This document shows, in pieces, positions 34,880-48,507 of a DNA stretch of 64,000 bases. The stretch spans positions 23,705,445 to 23,769,444 of the forward strand of contig CP141132.1 of NCBI GenBank assembly GCA_035236585.1. Reading direction: 5' to 3'. Source of the DNA: Warburgia ugandensis (lineage: Eukaryota; Streptophyta; Magnoliopsida; Canellales; Canellaceae). Under the pieces are notes generated by a model that saw only the letters and a list, made by a program, of their open reading frames with translations, did no database searches and was not told the DNA's origin. Positions within the stretch are counted from its first letter, which is position 1. Each line of letters starts with the position of its first letter. Made by a program: the position numbers and the translations under genes.

Positions 34880-36734
34880 CACACCCCAACTAGCATTTTG
34901 CTAGTCCCAAGCAAAACATGCAGAAAACTAATTTACACAAAACTAGTACAACATGCCACTTTCGTAGGTACTCATGATTGCATTTAGCACATGCAACAAG
35001 TCCTTGAACCCCTAGGTTACCCCTAGTGGACGGGTTAGTCCTCGTGAGGGTTTGTAGTGAATATACCCACAAAATTCCATAAGGTCGAGTCCCCTATTTT
35101 ATCTCAGAGAATCCTCATTCATTAGCAACTTTACAAATTTTTCACAACTTAATGAAGAGGATTTGACAATTTAACATATCATACACATATTAAAGACATT
35201 TTATTTGAGCTATTCCTCAGAGTGCATGTGTGTACAACCACATAAATCTTGACTTCTAACTGGATATGCTTACATTCCATTGGAAATATGCCTTGACCTT
35301 AAATCCTCACAGGTATATGCTCAGAAATAAAACTCTTAGATAGGGGTTTTAACATATTTCTCTCATTATGTGACCGAATCCAACAAGCTAATGGTTTACA
35401 TAGTTCTTTTAAATGCTCATTCGACAAAGGAAAGTGATCCCTAAGAGTGGATGTTAACACCAAGAATATGAGGGGTCTTTTATCTTAATTCTTTCTTTTT
35501 ATCTCCTCTTTAAGGTTATGTCCACCTAAGATCAATAGGTCTTTAACTAGGACGAAATGTAGGCTCAGGACAAGTTTAGAAAAGAAAGGTATAAAGATTT
35601 CAGAGGTTTAAAATTGAGTTGATGACTTTAATGAATATCTACTATGACAACTTTTCTTTTGGGTTTGTACTTGACGCGAATTTCTCTTTCAAATTTTGTT
35701 TTTTGTTTTTTTTTCTTTCAATTTTTTTTTTCTTCTTAGGAAGAAAGACAGCTAAATTTTCTCACTTCTTTGACTTTTTGTCCTATTTTTTAACTTTTTT
35801 CTACTCTACTCATTTTAAAGATGGGTAGTGGTTATTTATTTTACTAGGTTATTCTAGGTTAAGGAGAGTGGGGTTAAGAAAGAAAAGGCTTAATAACAAG
35901 CTCAAAAGGCTAACTAGTAGTATACTATATTTGGTAGGCTTTGTGTTTCTAGGCTGAGCAAGGATGACCTATATCATTTCCTAAGTTTCCTAAAGCCTAT
36001 CAAATTCAATAAATTTATGGAATTAAAGCTATTACTCCTATTTATTCTTGATGTTTAACCAAAACAATGATAATAAGATCACACTAACATATGTACGCCT
36101 AAGAATTTATGGAATTACTTAAAACTCTCTAAAGAAGATAGTCTCAAACTCTCACTAGGTTATAGGTCTCCACTGATTTTTCTCAAGGTCTCTAAGTTAT
36201 ACCTCTACATTAGTCTTGATTATGTGCTGCGTGTAAATGGTTTCTAAGAATTAACTTTCATAAAATGCTTCAACGCATAAATGATATGCAAAACTAATCA
36301 TATGCATTCTCATTAAGAGGTGAAAATAGTATATTTACTAAATTCTAAACATCCAGTTCTCATCACAGTAAGGGAACTATACTTTAAAAACTTTTTTTTT
36401 TCAAAGTTTTTTTTTAAACTCAAGAAAATTCAAAATCTCTATGTGCATCTATACCCCCCAACCTGAATGAAACATTGTCCCCAATGTTTGAAAACATAGG
36501 ATGCTATATGGAAGTTAAGTGATGTAGACTCTAAACCCTTGGGTTGTCTCCCAATAAGAGCTACGTTTAACGTCTTCAGCCAAACATAATGATGAGTGCA
36601 ATGATGATATGATGCAAAGCTCCTGGAGTGGTAGTCTAAGGTGGATCATGATACTTAGGTGTCTTTAAAAGTGTCTCATCAATTTCAAGGTTAAGCAGTT
36701 CTAGGAAAGGTTTTAACCTTTGACCATTGGCCTT
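34880..36734 (-). other. 3' non-coding region of the minus-strand Athila element
   Basis: About 1.85 kb with no coding signal. Homologous in inverted orientation to 19680-21369 of the non-autonomous element, which ties the two to one family. Confidence 0.7.
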
Positions 36735-39700
36735 TTATATTTCTTCATCCTTTTCAATCTCGACGGCCCCATGAGGATAGATTGTGCGTACTATATAAGG
36801 TCTAGTCCATCTAGATCTAAGTTTTTCTAGGAATAGATGTAATCTAGAATTATACAATAAGACTTTTTGACCTGGAGTGAAGAATTTTCTTAAAATATGT
36901 CGATCATGTACAGCCTTCATTTGGTCTTTGTACAATCCTACAGACTCATATGCATCGTTCCTCAAATCTTCCAACTCATTGAGTTGGAATTTTCTGTGGG
37001 TTCCAACAGAATCTAAGTCAAAATTTAGCTTTTTGATAGCCCAATATGCCTTGTGCTCTAACTCTATTGGTAAGTGGCAGGCCTTTCCATAGACCAAGTG
37101 GTAGGGTGACATTCTTATAGGGGTTTTATATGCTATATGATACGCCCATAAAGCATCAATAAGTCTCAGCAACCAGTCTTTCCTATTTGGATTGACTATC
37201 TTTTCTAGAATCCACTTTATTTCCTAATTGGATACCTCTACTTGACCACTAGTTTGAGGGCGGTATGGGGTAGTGTTTTCCCCTATCACTTATTATGGCT
37301 CTTAGAGTACTAAACCTGGCAAAAATATTTTCTTTTAAAATTTTTACCACAACCTTATGGTCATTGGTTTTGCAGGGTATAGCCTGCACCCACTTGGACA
37401 TGTAGTCCACTCCCACTAGGATGTACAGATTTCTAAAAGAATTAGGAAAAGGTCCCATAAAATATATGCCCCAAACATCAAAAGGTTCGATGACGAGGAT
37501 TGGGTTTAAGGGCATCATATGTCTCCTTCCTAAACTTCCTAACCTTTGACCTTACATATGCCTTGAAGTAAGCATGTGTATCCTTAAATGTGGTAGACCA
37601 ATAAAATCTACGATGCAAAATTTTTGTAGCTGTCTTTCTAGAGCTGAAATGGCCCCCACATGCATGATCATGACAAAAGGAGATGATTTGATTATGTTCA
37701 CTATCTGGTATGCATCTTTTAATTACTTGGTCAAGACAGTACTTGAATAAGTATGTGTCATCCTAAGTAAAATATCTAACCTTAGTTAAAAATCTCCTTT
37801 TATCCTGTTTGGTCTAATGATTAGGCATTTGTCATATAACAAGATAATTAACAATATCTCCATACCAAAGTAACTAGAAAACATGCTATAACTGTTCATC
37901 TGGGAATGACTCAGTTATAGGCCCTTGATCGTTAGTGTGCTCCACCACTAATTTGGATAAGTGATCTGCTACTACATTTTTTGAACCTTTCTTGTCCCTA
38001 CTTTCTAAGTCAAACTCTTATAGTAGTAGTATCCAATGTATCAACTTAGGTTTTGCATCCTTTTTAGAAAGGTGGTACTTTAAGGCCGTGTGATCTGAGC
38101 ATAATATAACTTTAGACCCTAATAGGTAAGATCTAAACTTATCCAAAGCAAATACTACAGCCAACAACTCTTTCTCAGTAGTGGAATAGTTGAGTTGTGC
38201 ATCATTTAGTGTTTTACTAACATAATATATCACATGGGGAAGTTTATCAATGCGCTGCCCCAAAACAGCTCCAAGGGCATAATCCAATGCATCATACATT
38301 ATTTCGAATGATGCGTTCCAATCTAGTGGTCGAATAATAGGTGTAGGAGTCAATTCAGCCTTAAGTTGCTCAAATGCTTTCTTATAGTCTTCATCAAATT
38401 CAAAAGTGGCCTCCTTCATAAGTAAATTACATAGGGGCTTGGCAAATTTGCTAAAATCTTTGATGAATTGTTTGTAAAAGCTAGCATGTCCTAAATAGGA
38501 GCAAATTTCTTTTACTGTCCTTGGTGGAGGAAGGTTGGCTATTAAATCCACTTTTGCCTTATCGACTTCTATTCCCTTGGGTGATATTATGTGGCCTAAT
38601 ACTATCCCACTTCGTACCATAAAATGACACTTCCTAATTTAAGACAAGATTCTTCTCTTGACCCCTTACAAGGACTAACTTCAAGTGGTACATGCACTCA
38701 CCAAATGATGATCCAAATACTGAGAAGTCATCCATAAACACCTCAAGGAATCTTTATACCATGTTTGAGAAAATGCGCAGCATACACTTTTGAAATGTAG
38801 CTGGAGTCTTACAAATCCCAAAAGGCATACGTCTGTAGGCAAAGGTTCCAAAAGGGAGGTTGAAGTTGGTCTTTTTTTTATCCTCTGGTGCTATAGGAAT
38901 TTGGTTGTAGCCAGAATATCCATCCAAAAAATAGTAATAGTTATGTCCTGCTAACCTCTCTAACATCTGGTCCATGAAAGGTAGAGGAAAATGATCTTTC
39001 CTCATGACCGTGTTCAACTTTCAATAGTTAATACAAACTCTCCACCCAGTGGTCATGCGAGTGGGGACTAGCTCGTTATCCTCATTTTTTACTATCGTGA
39101 CCCTAGATTTCTTAGATACAACCTGAACGTGGTTGACCTAAGTACCATTAGAGATAGCGTATATGACGTCAACATCTAAGAGCTTTAGGACTTCATCTCT
39201 AACCACATCCTTCATGTGGGGTTCATCGCCTTTGAGTTTTCCTAGAAGGTTTTGTATTTTCTTCTAGATGTATCCTATGCATGCATATGGTTAAACTTAT
39301 CCCTTTTATACTTGATATTGTCCACCCTAGAGTAGTTTAATGTTCCTTAAGAATATCTAAAAGCTTACCCTCATGTTCTTTATCTAAGTCTGACACTATT
39401 ATTACAAGTAAAGTTTCATCTGGGCTACCTTAACCCACACTTGCCCTGTATTATACAACCCTTTAAAATAAAAATAAAAATTGCAATTTACAAAGATCCT
39501 CACTACAAGATTCACTCAAAAGAAAAAAAAAGTCCTATTCTAGGAAAGCATGAAAATTTTCATTTTTATGAAGATTTCCTTGCCAATTTCTTGTTTCCCT
39601 GAAAAAGAAAATTAGAAATAAGTGCCAACATCAAGAAATTAGGTCATTATGTGCTAATTTTTTTTTTGAAAAATGCACCTAAAATTTCCTAAAATGCCGA

Positions 39701-39822
39701 AACTCTGCAATTCCTACAAATTTTTATTTTTTGGATTTTTTCAAAAAAAATTAAAATTTTGGATTTTTAATTAAATTTTATAAAAACTCCATTGTGGGTC
39801 CCCGACAATGGCACCAAAAACT

Positions 39823-40611
39823 TGTTGATATTTTCTACAACTACACGGATTATTGTGGTATAGCTAATGCAAGTATGGGTCGATCCCATAGGGATGCGCT
39901 TTAAGATTTTGGAGTTTTTAATAATATTTAATCATTTATAATTAAAATTAATTAATAAAAATTAACAAAAATAAATCAGACTTCATCTTCAGTTTAACAG
40001 TGAAATTACATAGGTCTAATTCTAGAAAGAATAGAAAAAGAAATAACAAAACCTTAACTAAAACTAAAACTAGAAAAAATTAAGAAAATTCTAATTCCCT
40101 AGCTTAAGTACTGTCTAATTTCTTCACTTTTGGTATCACAAACCTTGATCAGACTTCATCAATATGTTCAACATGTCCTGGATTAATGATTTGATGTATG
40201 AATTTGTCAGATTCATCAAATTTTTTGAGATCTAATAAAATTAAGGAATTTAAGATTTAATGGCTTAGATCTGTTTTCAACACCCAAATTGAAGATCAAG
40301 AACAACAATGAAATAGGAAACTATCCTAAAAATAAGTTCTAAAATTTACTTGAAATTCTGAAATATAATAGACAAGAAATAAGAATTTTCTAGTGGTTAA
40401 ACTAGAACCCTTGATTTGGTTATAATTATGGAATAACACAGAACGTGAATAACTAAAACTAGAATAACATAAAATGCAAATAGTAACAGTAATAGGACAG
40501 CACATGTAAATTGAATCATTCTACTGAGGGCAAAATTGGAATTTCCCCAAAAATTCCTTAAACATTCCGTAAAAGAGAAATTTTTTATGAAGAAGAGGAT
40601 TGCCGGAGAAG
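39823..40611 (-). repeat. 5' LTR (part) of the minus-strand Athila element
   Basis: Starts TGTTGATATTTTCTAC beside the primer binding site. Its inner part matches 33400-33500, and it stops at 40611 where the next LTR begins. Confidence 0.75.
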
Positions 40612-42871
40612 TGTCAAGTGTTTAATTTTGGCTAAAAGACCCCTAGTTTAGCATTTAATTAGATCATCTAACTCATTAATTAGGTAATTTTTAGATAAAA
40701 TATAAAAATTGGCTCAAATCGACTATCCAATTGTAAATTGTCAAAATTAACGATCAGATGATCAATTGAGCTAAGTGGATGCTTAATGTATAGTTTAGAT
40801 GACTCTAATCTAGTCTTTTGATTTTGCAGATCAACTAAAGGATGGCTGGATAGCTCAGATCTAATTTTAACGGAGCATATTTGTTTTAATATTAATAAAG
40901 CAAGGGAAGAAGGTTTCCTAATGGAAAAGGAGTCCTAATTTGGAAGAGGAGAAAGTCCTAATAAGAATCTACCTCTTAAAGGAAAGAGGTGGAGGAAGAT
41001 TAGAAAAGAAAAAAATTATAAAGAGGGAGAACTGTAGGGAATGAAAGAGTTTTGGGAGGTTTTAAAAGTTTAGAGTTTTGGAGTTTGGAGAGTTTTGGGG
41101 GGAGTTGTAGTTATTTTCTTTGCTTGTTTCACTTTGTTTCCATTCAACCACACCTTCCTTATTTCACCCTCTTTGTTCTCAATTTCTACTTTTGTTTACT
41201 GCATCATCCCAGCACCACCTTCCTCTTCAAATCCTAGCCTACTCCTCTCCTTCATCATTTTTTTTCCCCAACACAGCAACCCCACCTTCCATTGCACCAC
41301 CACATAACCCCTTTCACTTTTTCATCTATCTTTCACATTCCATTTCCTCCACTTCTGGGCTGTCTCAACTTCTAGGCCCCAACACCGCAGAAGCCAGGCT
41401 ACTCAACCTGTCCACACCTTTCCGGCACTGGTTGAAGTCTCTCCAGGTTGCCTCCAACTTCCCTTTCCATATCTCCCTCTATCGTTCTTTCTCCACGCCC
41501 CAACACAACACCGTCCAAGCAATCTCTCACTCCCGCATCAACCACCAAACCCATCACTGGTCTTCCCAGGCTGCACCTTACTTGCTCTTCTTCTTCACCA
41601 CAAACCAGACCGCCCAGGTCTAATTTCGTTTCCATTCTCGATTTCCATCAGGAAACCAAGTTCCACCCTCAACCGTAGAACCCGATCTCCCCTGTTTCCA
41701 ATTCGTCTGTCCATGCTTCTTATCTCCTCCTCGCCTCCACCTTCCAGATCAATGGCCTATGCTCCATACGAACCAGTGGGATGCCCCATCCTTAGAAAAG
41801 GCAGCGTTTTCCACAGCTCCAGACAACCAGCACCGGAGCGAGCAGCATCTCCATTACCCAGAACCCAGACCGGCCATGCATAGCCGTTTGGCCATTCTGC
41901 TTCTAGGCCCTCTTCCTTGCGTGTTCATCGTCGACCGGCGTTCAACCCTCCATTGAATTCACCTTTCCACCAGGCCAGGCACAAACCCTGAAATTGGACG
42001 ACGCCTAGATCAGAACCAGTGGATGCAACAAATGATGCCACAGCCATTTAGCCCAGGTGTCTGCATATCTCTTGCGGTTCCTCCATCTTCTTTGGCCGGC
42101 AAACTGTTTGACGGAAAATTTTTGGGAAGTTTTGGGAAAAATTGCAAATTTGCCCTTAGAAGATTATTTTAATTTACATTCCATGTCCTGTTACTATTAC
42201 TGTTCGCATTTTATGTTATTGCCGTTATGATAATTCGCATTCTGTGTTATTCCATTACTTTTTAACTCAATCAAAGGTTATGTTTTAACCATGGAAAACT
42301 TTTAATTTCTATTCTGTTTTAATTCAGAATTTCAATTAATTTTTAGAACTTGTTTTTAGGATAGTTTCCTATTGAATTGTTGTTCCTGATCCTATTGAAT
42401 TGTTATTCCTGATCTTCAAATTGGGTTATGAAAATAGATCTAAGCTATTAAATCTTAAATTCCTTAATTAGATTAGATCTCTGAAAATATGAAGAATCTG
42501 ACAAATTCCTCCGTCAAATCATTAATCCAGGACATGTTGAATAGAGTGATGGAGGTTGATCAAAGTTTGGGATACCCAAAGTGAAGAACTTGGACAACAC
42601 TTAAGATAGGGAATTAGATTTTTTCTTAAATTTTCTAGCTTTAGTTTAGTTAGGGTTTTTTTTTTTTTTTTTTTTTTTTCTGGAAATAGACATCTAGAAT
42701 TTTACTATTAACTTGAATATGAAGTCTGATTTCTTTCTGTTAATTTTTTTCAATTAATTTAAATTTTAAATAATTAAATTTTATTAAAAATTCCAAAATT
42801 TTAAGCGTGTCCCTGTGGGATCCACCTGTACTTGCGCTATACCACAATAGCCAATGCAGTTGCAGATAACA
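40612..42871 (+). repeat. 5' LTR of the plus-strand Athila element
   Basis: Shares the TGTTTAATTTTGGCTAAAAG start region with the other family LTRs but is longer, about 2.26 kb. The pyrimidine-rich middle (41120-41990) explains several open frames there. A T-run lies at 42657-42680. Confidence 0.8.
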
Positions 42872-42895
42872 AGTTTTTGGCGCCATTGCTAGGGA

Positions 42896-44049
42896 CCCGC
42901 AAAGGAGTTTTTATAAAATTTAATTAAAAATCCAAAAAAATAAAAAGTTGTCAGAATTGTAGACTTTTAGGATTTTAGGCAATTTTAGGTGTATTTTTCA
43001 ATATTTTTTAGTGCATAACCACTTAATTTCCTGAAATTGTTATTGATTTCTAATTTTCTTTTTCATGGAAATAGGAAAGTGGAGAAAATTGGCAAGGAAA
43101 TCTTCATCAAAATGAATTTTTTTTAGCTTTCCTAGAATAGGAACTTTTTTTTTTTTTTTTTTTTCCCTTTTAAGTGAATCTTGTAGTGAGGATCCTTGTA
43201 AATTGTAATTTTCATTTTAATTTTAAAAAGTTGTATAATACAGGGCAAGTGTGGGATAAAGTGGCCCACACTTGATTTCCATCAAAAACCCCACTATGAG
43301 TTTCCTCACTCATTTAATTCTTAGATTAGGGTTTGCAATTAGAGTAAATTTGCATTGTTTGGTAGTATAACTCATATAGAAAGCATCCTTTATAATTATT
43401 GCATTTTTACGGTTTTGCATTAGTTTATTGCTTTTAATTGCATCTTAGGACACAGTTAATGCTTTAAGGTGTTATATATGCTGATCGAATTGCCATGGAG
43501 TGTGGAATTAATTAGTAAGGGAACCCTACCTCTATAAGATCAAGGGTGAATTTCATCACCACTCCTTAGTCCACTTAGGATAATCACCTCAAGCGCACTA
43601 CCCTACCCTTCAAATCAAATTAAAATCATTTAGAAGAGACTTATAGGGCCATCACATGCTTGTAGGACCTTCTTACTAAGACGCGATTTATTGTCACTCC
43701 AGTGCCTTTTGAGCATTGTGGTTATTGGGAGTTGTCTAATAGAGCCTCACTCTTCCCTCGCCTCCTGTTGACGTTTGTGAGATCTAAATGCCTCCTTACA
43801 TAAAGGTTTTACTAACCACCTTGCGCAGAACCTAACTGGTAAGCAATAGTCAAATCTATAGGAGAGGAGGAGCACTAGATTAGGTTAATTAAAAATATTG
43901 TCCCCACCCAAATTTAAGAAAATCATTATATTGCTTATTAGCCTAAGGTGTTTGACTGTGCCTTTTGTTTGCATTACATAGAGTTAGAGTTAACATTTAG
44001 AGTAGGACATTTTAGATTAGGAATAGTTCATGTAAGGGCATCGATATTA
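42896..44049 (+). other. 5' leader of the plus-strand Athila element
   Basis: About 1.15 kb without coding signal, closely similar to 16890-17960 of the non-autonomous element, including the GGGCAAGTGTGGGATAAAGT-type segment near 43240. Confidence 0.75.
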
Positions 44050-45466
44050 GAACCTTGAGCTACTACCTTTAAACACAGAGATTCAACGTATCCAACACCA
44101 AGGGGAAAGAAACATAATTCCTATCCTTATGGCTGAACCACCAGTAGAGATTGAGCGCAAGACGATTAGAGACTTTTATGCATCGCTCTAACTAAATATC
44201 CCCTCCTACATAGCTTTACCTCCTACTAATGCTGACGACTTCGAGTTAAAGCCAGGAGTAATTCAATTACTCTCCACTTTTTATGGTCGAGACCGAGAAG
44301 ACCCATACCTACATATCAAGGAGTTCTTTGATATTTGTGCTACATTTAGGTTCCAAATTTTTTTGAATGATTCGATTAGGCTTAGGTTATTCCCATTTCC
44401 CACTTAAGGACAAAGCCAAGTCATGGCTTAATTCCTTGGAGGTAGGTTCCATACATATATAGGACTAATTGTCTAAGAAGTTTTTTGTTGATGTTTTTCG
44501 CAAGTGCATGGGCTATTGTAGTATAGCTAATGCAAGTATGGGGCGATCCCATAGGCACTCGCTTTAAAAATAAGGAGTTTAAACAAAATTTAATTATCTA
44601 AAACTTAAAGAAAATAACAACATTAAACTAACAATTCAACTTTATTCAAATGATGCAATTTACATAAATTTCAAGTTCAAAAAACATAAAATAAAACTAA
44701 TTAAACATCCCTTAAGTACACTGTCCATGGATAGTGTTGTCCTTGGATAACATTGTCAGAATAGAGATAAAATAAAACTTGAATAGAACGACGACACAGA
44801 TGTAAATAAAATAGGGACCTAGATGTAATTAAAAGAAAAGGACATAAATGTAATTGAATTTAAAAGTATAAGGGCAAAACCAAATTTAAATTAAAAATCT
44901 AGTTTTTAACAAAAAACCAAAAGAAAACCCAATGAGGAAGAGGGAGTTGGAGGAGGGGAAGAGGAAAAGGGACGCGAGAGTAAAACCCGTTTTGAGTTTT
45001 CGTCTCCTGACCTTCTAGTGAAGAGAAAAACGTCGGAGCCGACGATCTGCATCTTTGGGCGTCTTCCAAATTTTGGGCTCGTGCCTATGCTGGATCGTTG
45101 GAAGAGGGACTCCTGGTTGTAACAAGTAGGGAAGCCTACTGGAAAAGTGCAGTGGAGTAGAGGAGATCTGTGGAGAAGATGGGTAGGCTATCCAGCCAAG
45201 TTGAGGAGGTTTGGCCGGTTGGATGCATATCTGGTCTGGGCTACTTCCAATTTTGGAAGTGTAGGCGCAACCTAGAGCTAGGTGCGACCAGTGATGGGGA
45301 TGAGTAGTGAAGTGGGCAGAGCAAGAGAGGGAGAGTGAAACAGAAGAACAAGAAGAGAGAGTGCAGTTGGGGAAAAAGGCTAGGGTTTGCCGGACTGGGT
45401 TTGTGTGGTAAAGGAAAGATAGGGATGCAGTTATGCAGAGAAGATGCTATGTGCTATGGAGGGTGC

Positions 45467-45471
45467 GGGAG
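45467..45471. repeat. Target duplication of the Tekay element, left (GGGAG)
   Basis: Matches GGGAG at 56145-56149. Confidence 0.9.
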
Positions 45472-48400
45472 TTTAACACCCCGAATTTTCAAGACATTTT
45501 TTTTTTATAATAATAATGGCATTTTAATTAAGAGCATTTGGGATCCCATGAGAAAAGTTTTATTTAACATTTTACTAAACCTATCTTAAAAACTCCGGGT
45601 GTTAGTTTTCTTTCTCAAAATGGCGTACATGTAATTTAAACATAAATAAATAATCCGCGTATAAATTAATGTCAAATAAATAGGCGCCTTTATTTTAATT
45701 CAAATAAATGTCCAAAACACAATAATAATATGGCCCAAGGTCTATCCATCATAACATCCCATATAAATGTCCAACATATGTCCAAACATCTAAATCACAT
45801 CCAAATATAAAGTATACAGTTCATAATAAAATCCAAATGATAATCCTGTTTAATGACTCACATCACTGTCTAACACTATAGAAAAATGGTCTTTAGCAGC
45901 TCTCACGGCTTCTCAACAGCCTTGCCTTTCCTGTTATCGCGCTCGAGATCTAAGGCATTGCAAAACAAAGCAATGCCTCAAAGAAGCTATCGCTTGTGTA
46001 GGTACATAGACAATTAATGTAATAAATGAAAGAAATAATGAACAGCACTGATAAAAAGTCTAACACTTATGAAAATAGTGATATCATAGTGCCATGTTCA
46101 AATAAATGTCAATTTATTCCATATGCTAAAACATGTAATCATAGAGTTAAAACATGACATGAATCAATAAAATGGAGCATACAACAAGAATAAGGGCATC
46201 CTAAGGTAATGGGTCCCACCACATCGCACTAACATCCCTGATCAGGAGTACACGTAGTCAACCTCTGAGTGTTGTCACACCCAGGCATATCATCCATAAC
46301 CATGCTCATCATACATGCACACATAATAAGAATATGGGCCATCATGCTGCAGTGGCAACCCTCCATGGGTATAAACCACCGCCGCTCTCCGTCGACACCA
46401 TAACGGGAGACTTAGCGTCTGTCTCCATGGAAAGGCTCAGACCGATAGTGTGGACTATCCATGTTACCAAACCCCTACCGAATGCCATCTATTGGCAGGT
46501 GTCTATCATATCACAAAATCATCACATCATAATCACGGAAGGTGGGTGGCCGGCCCTATCCCTCCTAGCATGACGCCCACTGGGCAAGAGCACCCGTCAT
46601 CAAATATAAAATACGGAAATCATATGTATATGCTAAAACTCAAGAGCACTTATAGCTTGCAATCCTCAAGACATGCCCCTCATCCTGGGGTTAGCCTATA
46701 AAAGGACCAGCTAACAAGTCTCTATTCTCATTTCCATGTAAATCCATGCATTTTCTATATATAATAAGAAATAAGTCTCTAATTAAGCATAACTAATTAA
46801 CATCATGCTTGTAAAAGCATTTTAAATAAGTTCATTTAGTAAAAGATTTCATTTTTGAAATAACCACCCTGTACTCAATGTCGCATGAAATACACGGTAA
46901 ATAAGAATTGCAATTTAAAACACGATCACACATGAGGCTATGTTTAAACATGGTTTAAAAATCATGGAAAAACATTAGTTGTCTTCACCTACCTCAGTGT
47001 GAGACCACTAGCTTGCTAATAACTCCCTTTAACTGGTATATTCACTGCACCTGTACATGTCACATCACTATTTTAATATTTTTCTAAAGAAAAAGTTGTC
47101 ATTTCTAAGTTTTTAAGTTAAAACTAGGTTTGCATCGTCAATACGGTCACAACGCCTCTTTCGGATTCTAAAGAAAAATTTTTCATTTCTAAGTTTTTAA
47201 GTTAAAACTAGGTTCGCATCGTCAATACAGTCACAACGCCTCTTTCGGATCGTGATTTGGACCTCTCTAGCTCCCAGAAATCAAGTTTTAATGAAAACTA
47301 CCCTCAAATGGGGCGTGCCGGACCACCATAAGGTGGTTTATATCGGCGGCACCCTTTTCTGCCGGTTTATACCGGCTTACACCGGCGCACGAAGACGCAC
47401 GAAGACGCAGACGCCGCACGGGACGCGCCGCGTCCCGACCCCACTGCGACCGCCAACAGGGGCCTTCCCGCACGCGCGCGGCGCCGCGCACGCGTGCGAC
47501 GACGACATCGTGTGACGTCATCCTTGGTGCGTCTCCGAGTGCGTCCTGGCGTCAGCGCCAGGGAACCGACGCCATTGACGACGCCAAAGAAGACGACCGG
47601 ATTCCAGTCATCTCCGACGGAGCTACAGAGCTCCGTTTTACGTGATTTTTGTGCCATTTTCTTCAAAATTCTCTCTAGAATCCATTTATGCCCTCCTTTT
47701 GCTCTGATTTTGCCAAAAACCAGGGTTTTTAACCAATTTTTCCCAAGTTCCTAAAATCATCCATAGGTACTGGTTTTTACATTTTCTGGAGAAATCCACC
47801 GTTGGATCACTCCCAAATTTAAAGGGTTTGCTCTTGGGTCTCTTGTGCACTAGTTGGACGGTGCGATTTCCACACGGATGAGGTTTGATCTATGAAATCA
47901 CGCTCCAATAGTAGTGTGCAAAATTTTCCTAAAAAAATTCAATTTTTTCCTAATTTTTAAATGCTTTCCTAATTATTTTTCTATTTAATAAATACAGAAA
48001 AACATAGGTTTGAGGCTTACCATGCGCCTGGCCGGAGTTGCTCGTGTTGCCGGGGCTCCACTCACAAAAAAAACGTGAATTTTTGCAGGCTAGGTTTCTG
48101 AGTAAAGCTCAGTGAAAACGCTCAAAGTGAAGCGTTTTGGCAACCTAAGGAGGGTAGATATAGGCCTAGAGTCCTAGGGGAAGAGAACCTCTTCCATTCA
48201 TGCCTCTTTCCATGGCTTCTCCGGCGATTTTACCGGATCCAGGTACAGACGTGTGGAAGACGGGGGTGCCATTATCAATTTGGGCCCCTGTGTAATACGT
48301 TTCTGTCAAATGATAAAATTGCCCTTACAACTTCGACGGCTCATAACTCCCTCGTTTGAGCTCTGTTTTTTGCATTCTTGGTGCCGTTGGACTCATATCG

Positions 48401-48507
48401 ACAAGTACTTTCAAATTATTATGTTTTCAGGAAAAAATTTCATCCATAAATTTTTTTTAATTTTTTTAATAATTTCCTATTTTATCCTAAAAGTTAAGGA
48501 TATTACA
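45472..48507 (-). repeat. 3' LTR of the Tekay element
   Basis: 3,036 bp. Contains a tandemly repeated segment of about 75 bp near 47085-47245 (TTCTAAGTTTTTAAGTTAAA twice) that occurs once in the other LTR. A GC-rich block lies at 47340-47630. Confidence 0.9.

Larger units (their letters stand above)
33310..40611 (-). mobile_element. Athila-type Ty3 retrotransposon, minus strand
   Basis: Family: Athila (Ty3/gypsy). The LTR at 33310-34879 (1,570 bp) starts TGTTGATG and ends TTAACA. The other LTR starts at 39823 and is cut at 40611 by the plus-strand element. The primer binding site, in reverse, is 39799-39816 (tRNA-Asp type). Pol parts in minus order: RT (about 39017-38754, LDGYSGYNQIPIAPED), RNase H (38620-38018, [20 protein letters not shown]), integrase core (37518-37249, [15 protein letters not shown]) and integrase C-terminal part (37172-36735, [20 protein letters not shown]). 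A full gag was not recognised. The 3' non-coding region is 34880-36700. It is broken, with several breaks. It inserted into the copia RNase H region. Confidence 0.85.

Noticed and set aside
46334-46701. Open frames repeated almost exactly at 54045-54412
   Set aside because: These are the same position in the two Tekay LTRs, so the duplication reflects LTR identity, not a gene pair.
47252-47754. GC-rich overlapping open frames on both strands (also 54885-55372)
   Set aside because: A GC-rich island within the Tekay LTR; Arg/Pro-rich low-complexity translations without a domain.
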